Below are positions 1-4,994 of a stretch of DNA of 6,356 nt, piece by piece. Source of the stretch: an uncultured Clostridia bacterium (GTDB taxonomy: Bacteria > Bacillota > Clostridia > TANB77 > CAG-508); assembly GCA_947628925.1 (NCBI GenBank), contig CANRBU010000067.1, positions 1 through 6,356 on the forward strand, in the 5' to 3' direction. The notes below the pieces were generated by a model. The model ran no database searches, was not told the origin of the DNA, and saw nothing but the letters and a program-made list of their open reading frames with translations. The stretch's first letter is position 1; each line of letters starts with the position of its first letter. Made by a program: the position numbers and the translations under genes.

Positions 1-240
1 GATTACTCTTTTATGTGTTCTCATTTCAAATTGTTCTCTTGAGTCTTTGTCTTTGTGTGGAGAACGTAAGATTGTAACGACTTCCTTTTGTGTTGGTAGT
101 GGAATAGGACCTGATACCTTTGCTCCTGTCTTTTTAGCAGTATCTACTATCTTTTCAGCAGACTGATCTAAAACTACATGATCATAAGCCTTTAGTCTTA
201 TTCTAATTTTTTCACTTGTTACTACTGTTGTTTTTGCCAT
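1..240 (-). CDS. rpsJ: 30S ribosomal protein S10, N-terminal 80 residues (cut by window edge)
   Basis: S10 (uS10) is a protein of the small-subunit head and also acts as NusE in transcription antitermination with NusB. The reverse strand from the ATG at 240 reads without a stop to the window edge. It begins MAKTTVVTSEKIRIRLKAYD and carries the family hallmarks LDQSAEKIV, TGAKVSGPIPLPT and KDSREQFEMRTHKRVI. The protein is usually about 100 residues, so roughly the last fifth lies outside the window. A strong AAGGAGGG ribosome binding site at 250-257 sits 9 bases before the ATG and fixes the start. In most bacteria rpsJ is the first gene of the S10 ribosomal protein operon, so further r-protein genes are expected beyond the left edge. 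It is transcribed from its own promoter at 514-542 through a long structured leader, which suggests autogenous control of the operon. Confidence 0.97.
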   Translation of the reverse strand, partial: MAKTTVVTSEKIRIRLKAYDHVVLDQSAEKIVDTAKKTGAKVSGPIPLPTQKEVVTILRSPHKDKDSREQFEMRTHKRVI

Positions 241-507
241 TGTAATTTTCCCTCCTTTAAAATTTTTGTTTTGGGTTTTTCCCAGTTGTAGCTTCGTTTT
301 GCTACTAAATTACCGTGGCAAGTTAAAACGCACTCTGGTGTTTTGTATTCCTACTTTATAAAATCCCTGATTTTTGCATGATAATCTAGGGATAAGTGCT
401 TTTTCTTACCGCCTTGGTCTTTGCCATGACATACTCCACTGAAGTTCCCTCCACTCCCTATTTTCTAGGAAATGTAGCCACATTCAGCTTCAACGCTTTA
501 TTCATGC
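241..507 (-). ncRNA. Long structured 5' leader of the rpsJ (S10 operon) transcript
   Basis: About 267 nt separate the predicted transcription start (near 507) from the rpsJ ATG. In minus-strand RNA, in order, I can pair: 484-480 with 475-471 (AAUGU/ACAUU); 471-466 with 460-455 (UUCCUA/UAGGGA, one G-U pair); a long outer helix, 410-395 with 334-317 (GGUAAG/CUUGCC, then AAAA/UUUU, then GCACU/AGUGC); inside it a 10-bp hairpin, 393-388 and 386-383 with 372-363, with one bulged base; then 305-301 with 292-288 (GUAGC/GCUAC); and 284-281 with 275-272 (UGGG/CCCA), 14 nt before the Shine-Dalgarno. AGTGGAG occurs twice on the RNA strand within 435-457. No intrinsic terminator is obvious, so control, if any, is more likely at translation or through protein binding. 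Ribosomal protein operons commonly carry such autoregulatory leaders. I cannot match this one to a named family. Confidence 0.6.
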
Positions 508-513
508 TTATCT

Positions 514-542
514 ATTATATACTGTTTTTTCGTTTATGTCAA
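514..542 (-). promoter_or_regulatory. Sigma-A-type promoter of rpsJ
   Basis: Read on the minus strand, TTGACA (542-537) is followed after exactly 17 bases by TATAAT (519-514). Both hexamers are perfect consensus. The predicted start is near 507. T-runs on the plus strand (A-tracts on the promoter strand) lie immediately upstream from 546 onward, in the place of an UP element. The strength fits a ribosomal protein operon. Confidence 0.9.
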
Positions 543-603
543 TGCTTTTTTCTGATTTTTTTGATTTTTTAAATGTTTTTAATAATTTTAAGATGTTTTT
601 TGC

Positions 604-632
604 TTTACTTTTGGCTATTTTTGTGATATACT
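604..632 (+). promoter_or_regulatory. Probable extended -10 promoter of the DUF4364 gene
   Basis: TTTACT (604-609) is followed after 17 bases by TATACT (627-632). The -10 box is preceded by TGA at 624-626, giving the TGN extension typical of extended -10 promoters. The start would fall near 639, leaving about 62 nt before the ATG at 702. It is divergent from the rpsJ promoter. The 60 or so bases between the two promoters hold T/A-tracts and no gene. Confidence 0.6.
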
Positions 633-701
633 TTACAAAAATATTTAGGAATGTAAAGTTTTTTTGCCAACCTAATCGCTTAGAAAGGAATGTGATAAAA
701 T

Positions 702-1232
702 ATGGCAAATCCAGATAAAAATGCTAATTTAGCTGAAAATAAAGTATTGATTTTGTATTTATTAAATCAACTTCCTAATGGAATTGTAGAAAATGGATTA
801 TATAAAATTGTTACTGCTATTAATGGTGCAAACTATTTCTATTTTAAACAGATTCTAACAGATTTAATTGAAACAAAGTTAATAGGTTTGCTTACAAATG
901 ATGATGAAACAGTTGTGAAAATTACATCTGAAGGAAAAAATGCCTTTCAACTTACAAAAGATATTTTACCAGGTATTTTAAAGTTAAAAGCTGATTCTCT
1001 TTTTAAAGAAGAATTATCTTCTGTTGAAAATGAATCTTCTGTTATTGCTGAATTTATCCCAAAAAATGAAAATGATTATACAATCAAATGCAAAATTGTA
1101 GAAAATAATGAAACTATATTTGAAGTAAAAACAATTGCTGGTTCTCGCGAAAGAGCTAAAAGAATTGTTGATAATTGGAATGAAAATGCTTCAAAAATTT
1201 ATCCTAAAATTTTAGATATTTTGTTATCATAG
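702..1232 (+). CDS. DUF4364 family protein (putative winged-helix regulator)
   Basis: This 176-residue soluble protein resembles the DUF4364 family of Clostridia, whose molecular role is not established. Residues about 10-85 look like a winged helix-turn-helix: helices AENKVLILYLLNQL and NYFYFKQILTDLIETKLIGL, then a wing-like segment ending VVKITSEGKNAFQLT. Residues about 115-170 look like an alpha/beta domain (YTIKCKIVENNETIFEVK, then AGSRERAKRIVDNW) of the kind found at the C-terminus of this family. There is no signal peptide or membrane segment. The ATG at 702 follows AAAGGA at 684-689, a rather long spacing of 12 bases, and no better in-frame start lies nearby. It is monocistronic, divergent from rpsJ and convergent with tRNA-Met, with a terminator directly after its TAG stop. 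A DNA-binding role is inferred from the fold only. The family assignment is from memory of its features. Confidence 0.85.
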   Translation: MANPDKNANLAENKVLILYLLNQLPNGIVENGLYKIVTAINGANYFYFKQILTDLIETKLIGLLTNDDETVVKITSEGKNAFQLTKDILPGILKLKADSLFKEELSSVENESSVIAEFIPKNENDYTIKCKIVENNETIFEVKTIAGSRERAKRIVDNWNENASKIYPKILDILLS

Positions 1233-1236
1233 TATA

Positions 1237-1277
1237 AAAAAAGAGACAAATGACTTTAAAAGTTGTTTGTCTCTTTT
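1237..1277. terminator. Bidirectional terminator between the DUF4364 gene and tRNA-Met
   Basis: AAAAGAGACAAA (about 1239-1250) pairs with TTTGTCTCTTTT (about 1266-1277). The loop contains a second small inverted repeat (ACTTT/AAAGT). T-runs flank it on the plus strand and A-runs (T on the minus strand) lie on the other side, so it can end both the DUF4364 mRNA and the tRNA transcript. It begins only a few bases after the DUF4364 stop, and its right arm abuts the encoded CCA of the tRNA. Confidence 0.88.
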
Positions 1278-1353
1278 GGTAGCGAAGAGTGGGCTCGAAC
1301 CACCGACCTGTCGGGTATGAACCGAATGCTCTAGCCAACTGAGCTACTTCGCC
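1277..1353 (-). tRNA. tRNA-Met (anticodon CAT), elongator type
   Basis: The reverse strand from 1353 folds as a complete cloverleaf: acceptor GGCGAAG/CTTCGCT (first pair G-U), D arm GCTC/GAGC, anticodon arm with loop TTCATAC (anticodon CAT at 1319-1317), a 5-base variable loop AGGTC, and T arm GGTGG/CCACT with loop TTCGAGC. Discriminator A is followed by an encoded CCA (1279-1277). CAT may mark elongator Met, initiator Met or lysidine-modified Ile. The G1-U72 start and the close likeness to Bacillus elongator tRNA-Met (GTAGCTCAG, GGCTAGAGC, CGGTTCATACCCG) favour elongator Met. The first anticodon-stem pair is a T-C mismatch. It is a single tRNA gene with its own promoter and terminator. Confidence 0.97.
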
Positions 1354-1372
1354 ATGTGAATTAACGATATTT

Positions 1373-1401
1373 ATTATACATTGAGTTTGCTCTTTTGTCA
1401 A
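1373..1401 (-). promoter_or_regulatory. Promoter of tRNA-Met
   Basis: Read on the minus strand, TTGACA (1401-1396) is followed after 17 bases by TATAAT (1378-1373), a perfect consensus. The start would fall near 1366, about a dozen bases before the mature tRNA 5' end at 1353. The -35 box directly abuts the terminator stem of the upstream minus-strand gene. Confidence 0.92.
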
Positions 1402-1440
1402 GAAAAATATGCAAGTTTTTTTCAATTCTTGCATATTTTC
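1402..1440 (-). terminator. Terminator of the 108-residue hypothetical gene
   Basis: In minus-strand RNA, GAAAAUAUGCAAG (1440-1428) pairs with CUUGCAUAUUUUUC (1415-1402) across a 12-base A-rich loop, giving about 13 pairs with one extra U in the 3' arm. The U-rich 3' arm supplies the release tract. It begins 4 bases after the stop codon of the 108-residue gene and ends exactly at the -35 box of the tRNA promoter. Confidence 0.82.
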
Positions 1441-1444
1441 TTTT

Positions 1445-1771
1445 TTATCTTTCTATTTCATGTTCTTCTTGGTTTAGTTCTTGTGTTGTTTGTTCTTGCT
1501 TTTTAGATTTGCTTACTGTTCCTTTTGTTTTTTCTTTTTTGCTTATTTTTGGTGTTGCTTCAAATTTTTCAATTTTATATTGTTCTGTTAATGAAGAAAT
1601 TCTTTTTTCTGATTTTTTTAATTCTTCTATTAAATCTTCAGTAATTTCTTCATTTGGTTGTATTTCATCTAAATTTTCAGCTTTATCATTTATATCTATT
1701 TTTTCTGTTCTAAAAAGCATTTTGAAAAATGCGCCTATTCCTTCACTTTTAGCTACTCCTATGCTACTCAT
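1445..1771 (-). CDS. Hypothetical charged 108-residue protein
   Basis: I do not recognise this protein. Residues 1-20 (MSSIGVAKSEGIGAFFKMLF) are the only hydrophobic part and could form a short amphipathic or membrane-touching helix. Residues about 28-65 are acidic and probably helical or coiled (DEIQPNEEITEDLIEELKKS). Residues about 70-92 are lysine-rich, and the tail is rich in Gln and Glu. The composition suggests an intrinsically disordered or adaptor-like protein. It is likely real because three independent signals frame it: a TTGATT/TATACT promoter at 1844-1872, a GAGAGGA ribosome binding site about 10 bases before the ATG, and a strong terminator right after its TAA stop. It sits downstream of the glycosyltransferase pair on the same strand but appears to be a separate unit. 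No function can be assigned from sequence. Confidence 0.7.
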   Translation of the reverse strand: MSSIGVAKSEGIGAFFKMLFRTEKIDINDKAENLDEIQPNEEITEDLIEELKKSEKRISSLTEQYKIEKFEATPKISKKEKTKGTVSKSKKQEQTTQELNQEEHEIER

Positions 1772-1843
1772 TTTATTTACATTCCTCTCTTTTTTTATAA
1801 GAAAAACTTAAATTTGTTTTTCCTTATTTTTTAAACTATTTAT

Positions 1844-1872
1844 AGTATAACATAAAATCTTGGAAAAATCAA
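1844..1872 (-). promoter_or_regulatory. Promoter of the 108-residue hypothetical gene
   Basis: Read on the minus strand, TTGATT (1872-1867) is followed after 17 bases by TATACT (1849-1844). The start would fall near 1837, giving a leader of about 65 nt. It lies just 11 bases beyond the stop codon of the upstream glycosyltransferase gene. There is only a very weak hairpin (AGC/GCT) before it, so readthrough from that gene is possible. Confidence 0.72.
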
Positions 1873-1882
1873 GCTTTGCTGG

Positions 1883-3388
1883 CTATTTTTTATTTACCAA
1901 TGAAAATGTGTATATATATCCTTTGTATTTTACGTCAAATCTAGCTTGTTTTAGTAATTCCATGTTTGTGTATTGTTTGCTTGCTTCTTCGTATATTCCA
2001 TGTGTTCCGGCATTCACAAACCAAATTCTACCTGTATAGTCTTTTAAGAAATCTAAATTGTATTGCGTTTGCATGTTTGGTCCATATGCTTTATATGCTT
2101 CTTCTACATGCCAACCTGCTCCATCATAGAAGTATTGCTGATATTCTGGGAAATTTGCTGATATTACAAAACCGCTTCCTTCATTTCCATATATAAATAT
2201 ATCCCCTTCTTCTACATTTTCTCTTACATATTCAAATGGTGCTTGGTTTGATGTGTCATAATGTATAAATGCTAAGTTTATATTTGCATATGTAGCAAGT
2301 ATTATTGTTAATGTAAGTATTAAAATATTTCCGACTTTGTTCCCTACTTTTGCCATTATATAACTAAATGCAAAAATTAGAAGTCCTGTAATTACTAAGA
2401 AATATCTTGCATATATTATTGGTCTCCAAAGAACAAGTGATACTGCTATTGCTCCTAAAAGTACTGTGGCATATACCAAAACTGCCCATCTTGCTGGTTT
2501 TAGAGAAACTTTATTTTCTGATTTTTTGTTTTTGATTAATATATATATTAAATATATACAGAAAATTATTCCATATATTCCTGCAATCCATGGGTTTATG
2601 TATTTATCATCTCCCAAGTTTCCTGTAAATTGGAATAAAAACATTTCAATAAGTGTGTCTGGGAATGTAAAGCCAATCCAAAATCCTTTTGATACTTGGT
2701 TCATTTGTAGTGCTAAAAATACTATCCATGGTATGTATAGAGCAACTTGTATTATTGCTTGTATTATGAATGTTTTTAAGTCTTTTGTAAATTTATGTTC
2801 TTTTTTTGCTTTTACAATAAGCCATATAAATAATATTACATTTATAACACCTGCTGCCATTAAACCATAGTAGTGTGTGTATGCTGAAATTAGGCTAAAT
2901 ATTGCAAATATTACCCAGTTTTTTATTGTGGCTTTTCCACTTACAAGTCTGTATGCATATATTGCCATTATTGTTACAAATAACATTCCCCAGCCATACA
3001 TGCGGACTTCTGACGCATATACAATGTTTATTGGAAGTGTATATGCTAATAAAGAAAAAATTGCTCCTACTTTTTCGCCAAAGTCTTTTCTAATGTGTGT
3101 GAATCCTAAAATTCCTAAGATTGCTATTGCTAAAACTGATAGCAAACGATAGCATATCATGTTGTTTCCAAATATTAATGATACTATTTTTAACATCCAA
3201 TAATAAAATGGTGGGTGTACGTCATGTCCTGTAATTGACCATATTTCTTGAAAAGAGTGATTGTTTGAAATTGCTACTGAATAACTTTCGTCAAACCACA
3301 AGTTTGCATGAAATGCTGAAAGTGTTATAAATATGATTCCTATAATTATTATTAGTATATGTATTTGTTTTAATTTTAGCTTTTTCAT
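1883..3388 (-). CDS. PMT/ArnT-like integral-membrane glycosyltransferase (GT39/GT83 type)
   Basis: This 501-residue protein resembles the GT-C superfamily enzymes that move a sugar from a polyprenyl-phosphate donor to an acceptor outside the membrane. Residues 9-26 form the first membrane helix. The following outer loop has the expected acidic pair Asp33-Glu34 (LWFDESYS), the candidate catalytic Asp, then HDVHPPFYYWML at 55-66 and ASEVRMYGWG at 125-134, a signature of the PMT/ArnT group. Many hydrophobic helices follow up to about 375. Residues 376-501 form a soluble, presumably extracytoplasmic domain rich in aromatic residues. I chose the ATG at 3388 because AAAGGA (3401-3396) lies 7 bases upstream. 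An extension to TTG at 3424 would start inside a hairpin. It follows the GT2 gene after 85 bases on the same strand, so both probably serve one surface-glycan pathway. The sugar and acceptor are unknown. Confidence 0.88.
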   Translation of the reverse strand: MKKLKLKQIHILIIIIGIIFITLSAFHANLWFDESYSVAISNNHSFQEIWSITGHDVHPPFYYWMLKIVSLIFGNNMICYRLLSVLAIAILGILGFTHIRKDFGEKVGAIFSLLAYTLPINIVYASEVRMYGWGMLFVTIMAIYAYRLVSGKATIKNWVIFAIFSLISAYTHYYGLMAAGVINVILFIWLIVKAKKEHKFTKDLKTFIIQAIIQVALYIPWIVFLALQMNQVSKGFWIGFTFPDTLIEMFLFQFTGNLGDDKYINPWIAGIYGIIFCIYLIYILIKNKKSENKVSLKPARWAVLVYATVLLGAIAVSLVLWRPIIYARYFLVITGLLIFAFSYIMAKVGNKVGNILILTLTIILATYANINLAFIHYDTSNQAPFEYVRENVEEGDIFIYGNEGSGFVISANFPEYQQYFYDGAGWHVEEAYKAYGPNMQTQYNLDFLKDYTGRIWFVNAGTHGIYEEASKQYTNMELLKQARFDVKYKGYIYTFSLVNKK

Positions 3389-3420
3389 TTCTTTTTCCTT
3401 TCCGTAATATATTTTAAAAG

Positions 3421-3465
3421 ACAAATTTAAGATTTTCTTATAATTGATTAAAATCTAAAATTTGT
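3421..3465. terminator. Long near-perfect hairpin between the two glycosyltransferase genes
   Basis: Arms at 3421-3436 and 3450-3465 are 16 bases each and pair with a single mismatch around a 13-base loop. In the minus-strand mRNA the hairpin begins 8 bases after the GT2 stop and is followed by CUUUUAAAAU, only a weak U-tract. It may be a partial terminator lowering expression of the downstream gene, or a processing or stabilising stem. I see no convincing separate promoter for the downstream gene. Confidence 0.55.
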
Positions 3466-3473
3466 CATTTTAT

Positions 3474-4736
3474 TTAAATTAATTCTTTTTCGGTTTTTGC
3501 CTTTTCTGGTACTACTTCCCCTATTTTTATGTTTCTAACATGATTGATTTTTTCCCATTGAACATTTCTTTTAAATATGCACTTAAAGTTAATTAATAGC
3601 CATGATCCCATGAAAAGTGGATAACATAGTAAACCTTTTAACATTGGTTTTATTGGTCTTTTATCTAGCCACATAACAAAAACACCTATTAATATTGGCA
3701 ATAAAAATGTTGGTAATACATATCTTAAAATATCTATTATTAAATCTAATTGTGTTATGCCATTTCCTATATACATTAAGAAATTTGTTACTAATAATAG
3801 TAGTGTAATTATAAACATTGGGATACTTCCTATTATATATAAGAAACCATCTACATTCACTAAGCTTTTGTTTTCTTTTACTGATATTAATAATTTTTTT
3901 GTGTATTCATGTATACATTGAATATGTCCTACTGTCCATCTACTTCTTTGTGACCAACTTTGCTTGAAGCTTACTGGTTGTTCATCATATACTATTGCGT
4001 CTGTTGCCCATCCAAGTCTTTTTCCTTTTATAATTCTTTGTAGTGAAAATTCGATATCTTCTGTAAGTGTAATTGTTTTCCATCCATTTGGTTTTAATAT
4101 ATCAAATTTTACCATAAATCCTGTTCCGTTTAATAGTGGTGATAGACCTATGTTGTATCTTGCTAAGTGATATAAACGGTGCATTGTCCAATAGAAGATT
4201 GCATATCCTGCTGAAACCCAGCTGTCTGTTGGATTTTTTATATCTCTATAACCTTGAACTACTTCTTCACCTTGGCATAATTTTTTGTTCATGTTTTTTA
4301 TGAAATCTGCATGTACAATGTTATCTGCGTCAAAAACACATATTGCATCATAGTCTGCATTTTCTTTGATTTTTTGTTGCAAGAACCAATCTAAAGCATA
4401 TCCTTTTGTTTGTTCTTCTTTATTATATCTTTCATATACAATTGCCCCTGCTTCTTTGGCAACTTTTGCTGTGTTGTCTGTGCAGTTGTCTGCAATAACA
4501 TATATGTCATATAAATTTTTGTTATAGTTTTGATTTTTTAAACTTTCAATTAAGTTTGCTATAACTGTTTCTTCATTGTGTGCTGGTATGATTGCCATGA
4601 ATTTATGATTTTTTTCTATTTTTAGTGGTTTATCTTTTAATTTAATTAAAGCACAGATGCTTATTAATACTTGATATAGCCAAAATATAGTTACTATCCA
4701 TATTAATGCTTCTCTAAGTATATATAGATATTCCAT
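3474..4736 (-). CDS. GT2 family membrane glycosyltransferase (processive, BcsA/NodC-like type)
   Basis: This 420-residue enzyme transfers sugar from a nucleotide-sugar on the cytoplasmic face. An N-terminal membrane helix (about 9-32) precedes a GT-A catalytic domain with all expected motifs: IIPAHNEE at 49-56, DNCTDNT at 83-89 (nucleotide binding), KGYALDW at 111-117, the metal-binding DAD at 136-138, NGTGF at 203-207, TED at 225-227 holding the likely catalytic Asp, and QRSRW at 263-267, the Q-x-x-R-W motif of processive synthases. Hydrophobic helices at about 298-322, 335-356 and 366-385 follow, and the tail is charged. The length is usual for the family. The start ATG follows AAAGGA at 4754-4749 after 12 bases. 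It is the first gene of a likely two-gene unit with the PMT/ArnT-like enzyme. The product may be a surface polysaccharide or a modified lipid carrier. The donor sugar cannot be told from sequence. Confidence 0.92.
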   Translation of the reverse strand: MEYLYILREALIWIVTIFWLYQVLISICALIKLKDKPLKIEKNHKFMAIIPAHNEETVIANLIESLKNQNYNKNLYDIYVIADNCTDNTAKVAKEAGAIVYERYNKEEQTKGYALDWFLQQKIKENADYDAICVFDADNIVHADFIKNMNKKLCQGEEVVQGYRDIKNPTDSWVSAGYAIFYWTMHRLYHLARYNIGLSPLLNGTGFMVKFDILKPNGWKTITLTEDIEFSLQRIIKGKRLGWATDAIVYDEQPVSFKQSWSQRSRWTVGHIQCIHEYTKKLLISVKENKSLVNVDGFLYIIGSIPMFIITLLLLVTNFLMYIGNGITQLDLIIDILRYVLPTFLLPILIGVFVMWLDKRPIKPMLKGLLCYPLFMGSWLLINFKCIFKRNVQWEKINHVRNIKIGEVVPEKAKTEKELI

Positions 4737-4772
4737 TTTTGATTACATTCCTTTCTAATTTTTAATATATTT

Positions 4773-4816
4773 AAAAGCGTAACAAAAAATTGATTTTTAT
4801 AAAATGTTACGTTTTT
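4773..4816. terminator. Terminator-like hairpin in the GT2 leader, best oriented on the plus strand
   Basis: CGTAACA (4778-4784) pairs with TGTTACG (4805-4811). The stem extends outward as A-runs with T-runs (one G-U pair), and an inner stem AAAAAT/ATTTTT (4785-4790, 4793-4798) forms inside. On the plus strand it runs into TTTTTTGATTTT, a good terminator tract, but no plus-strand gene lies upstream. On the minus strand it lies within the roughly 115-nt GT2 leader with a weaker CUUUUAAA tail, where it could act as an attenuator. Confidence 0.55.
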
Positions 4817-4857
4817 TGATTTTACCTTTACTTAATATATATTTTTCTCCTTTTTTT

Positions 4858-4886
4858 ATTATACTATGTTTGGCAAATTTATGCAA
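4858..4886 (-). promoter_or_regulatory. Promoter of the glycosyltransferase pair
   Basis: Read on the minus strand, TTGCAT (4886-4881) is followed after 17 bases by TATAAT (4863-4858). The start would be near 4851, leaving a leader of about 115 nt that contains the hairpin at 4773-4816. T-runs on the plus strand from 4888 to about 4964 form A-tracts upstream of this promoter. Confidence 0.8.
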
Positions 4887-4946
4887 CTTTTTTGGGAAAA
4901 TTTTTCAATTTTTTGCTTAATTTTAGATGTTTTTTTATTTTTTCCA

Positions 4947-4975
4947 TTCACTTTTTTGTGTTTTCAACATATATT
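4947..4975 (+). promoter_or_regulatory. Tentative promoter of asd
   Basis: TTCACT (4947-4952) is followed after 17 bases by TATATT (4970-4975). This would start the mRNA near 4982, leaving barely more than the ribosome binding site as a leader. An alternative pair is TTGCTT (4913-4918) with TATTTT (4936-4941), also 17 bases apart. Both are weak matches in a T-rich stretch. Confidence 0.35.
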
Positions 4976-4994
4976 ACACCAAAAGGAGGATTGT

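Noticed and set aside
241..507. T-box or known metabolite riboswitch ahead of rpsJ
   Set aside because: I see no T-box core (AGGGTGGNACCGCG), no terminator/antiterminator pair and no c-di-GMP-type core. A ribosomal leader fits the context better.
508..718. Two short open frames, one per strand, upstream of the DUF4364 gene
   Set aside because: Their Lys/Phe content reflects the A/T-tracts between the two promoters, and both overlap promoter elements.
1277..1353. tRNA-Ile(CAT, lysidine) or initiator tRNA-Met
   Set aside because: The body closely resembles Bacillus elongator tRNA-Met. The initiator would have a run of three G-C pairs in the anticodon stem and a 1-72 mismatch, and Ile2 has a different acceptor and anticodon stem.
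1204..1434. 76-residue open frame on the minus strand
   Set aside because: It overlaps the complete tRNA-Met gene, its promoter and two terminators, and its residues are just the tRNA sequence read as codons.
1395..1811. 138-residue hydrophobic, Ser/Phe-rich open frame on the plus strand
   Set aside because: It mirrors the 108-residue minus-strand gene, has no ribosome binding site or promoter, and its composition is what the complement of A-rich coding DNA gives.
1966..3152. Several plus-strand open frames of 60-134 residues opposite the PMT-like gene
   Set aside because: They are antisense shadows of a long, clearly recognisable membrane protein and lack start signals.
3389..3424. Twelve-residue N-terminal extension of the PMT-like enzyme from a TTG codon
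   Set aside because: The TTG lies inside the intercistronic hairpin, while the ATG at 3388 has AAAGGA 7 bases upstream and begins directly before the first membrane helix.
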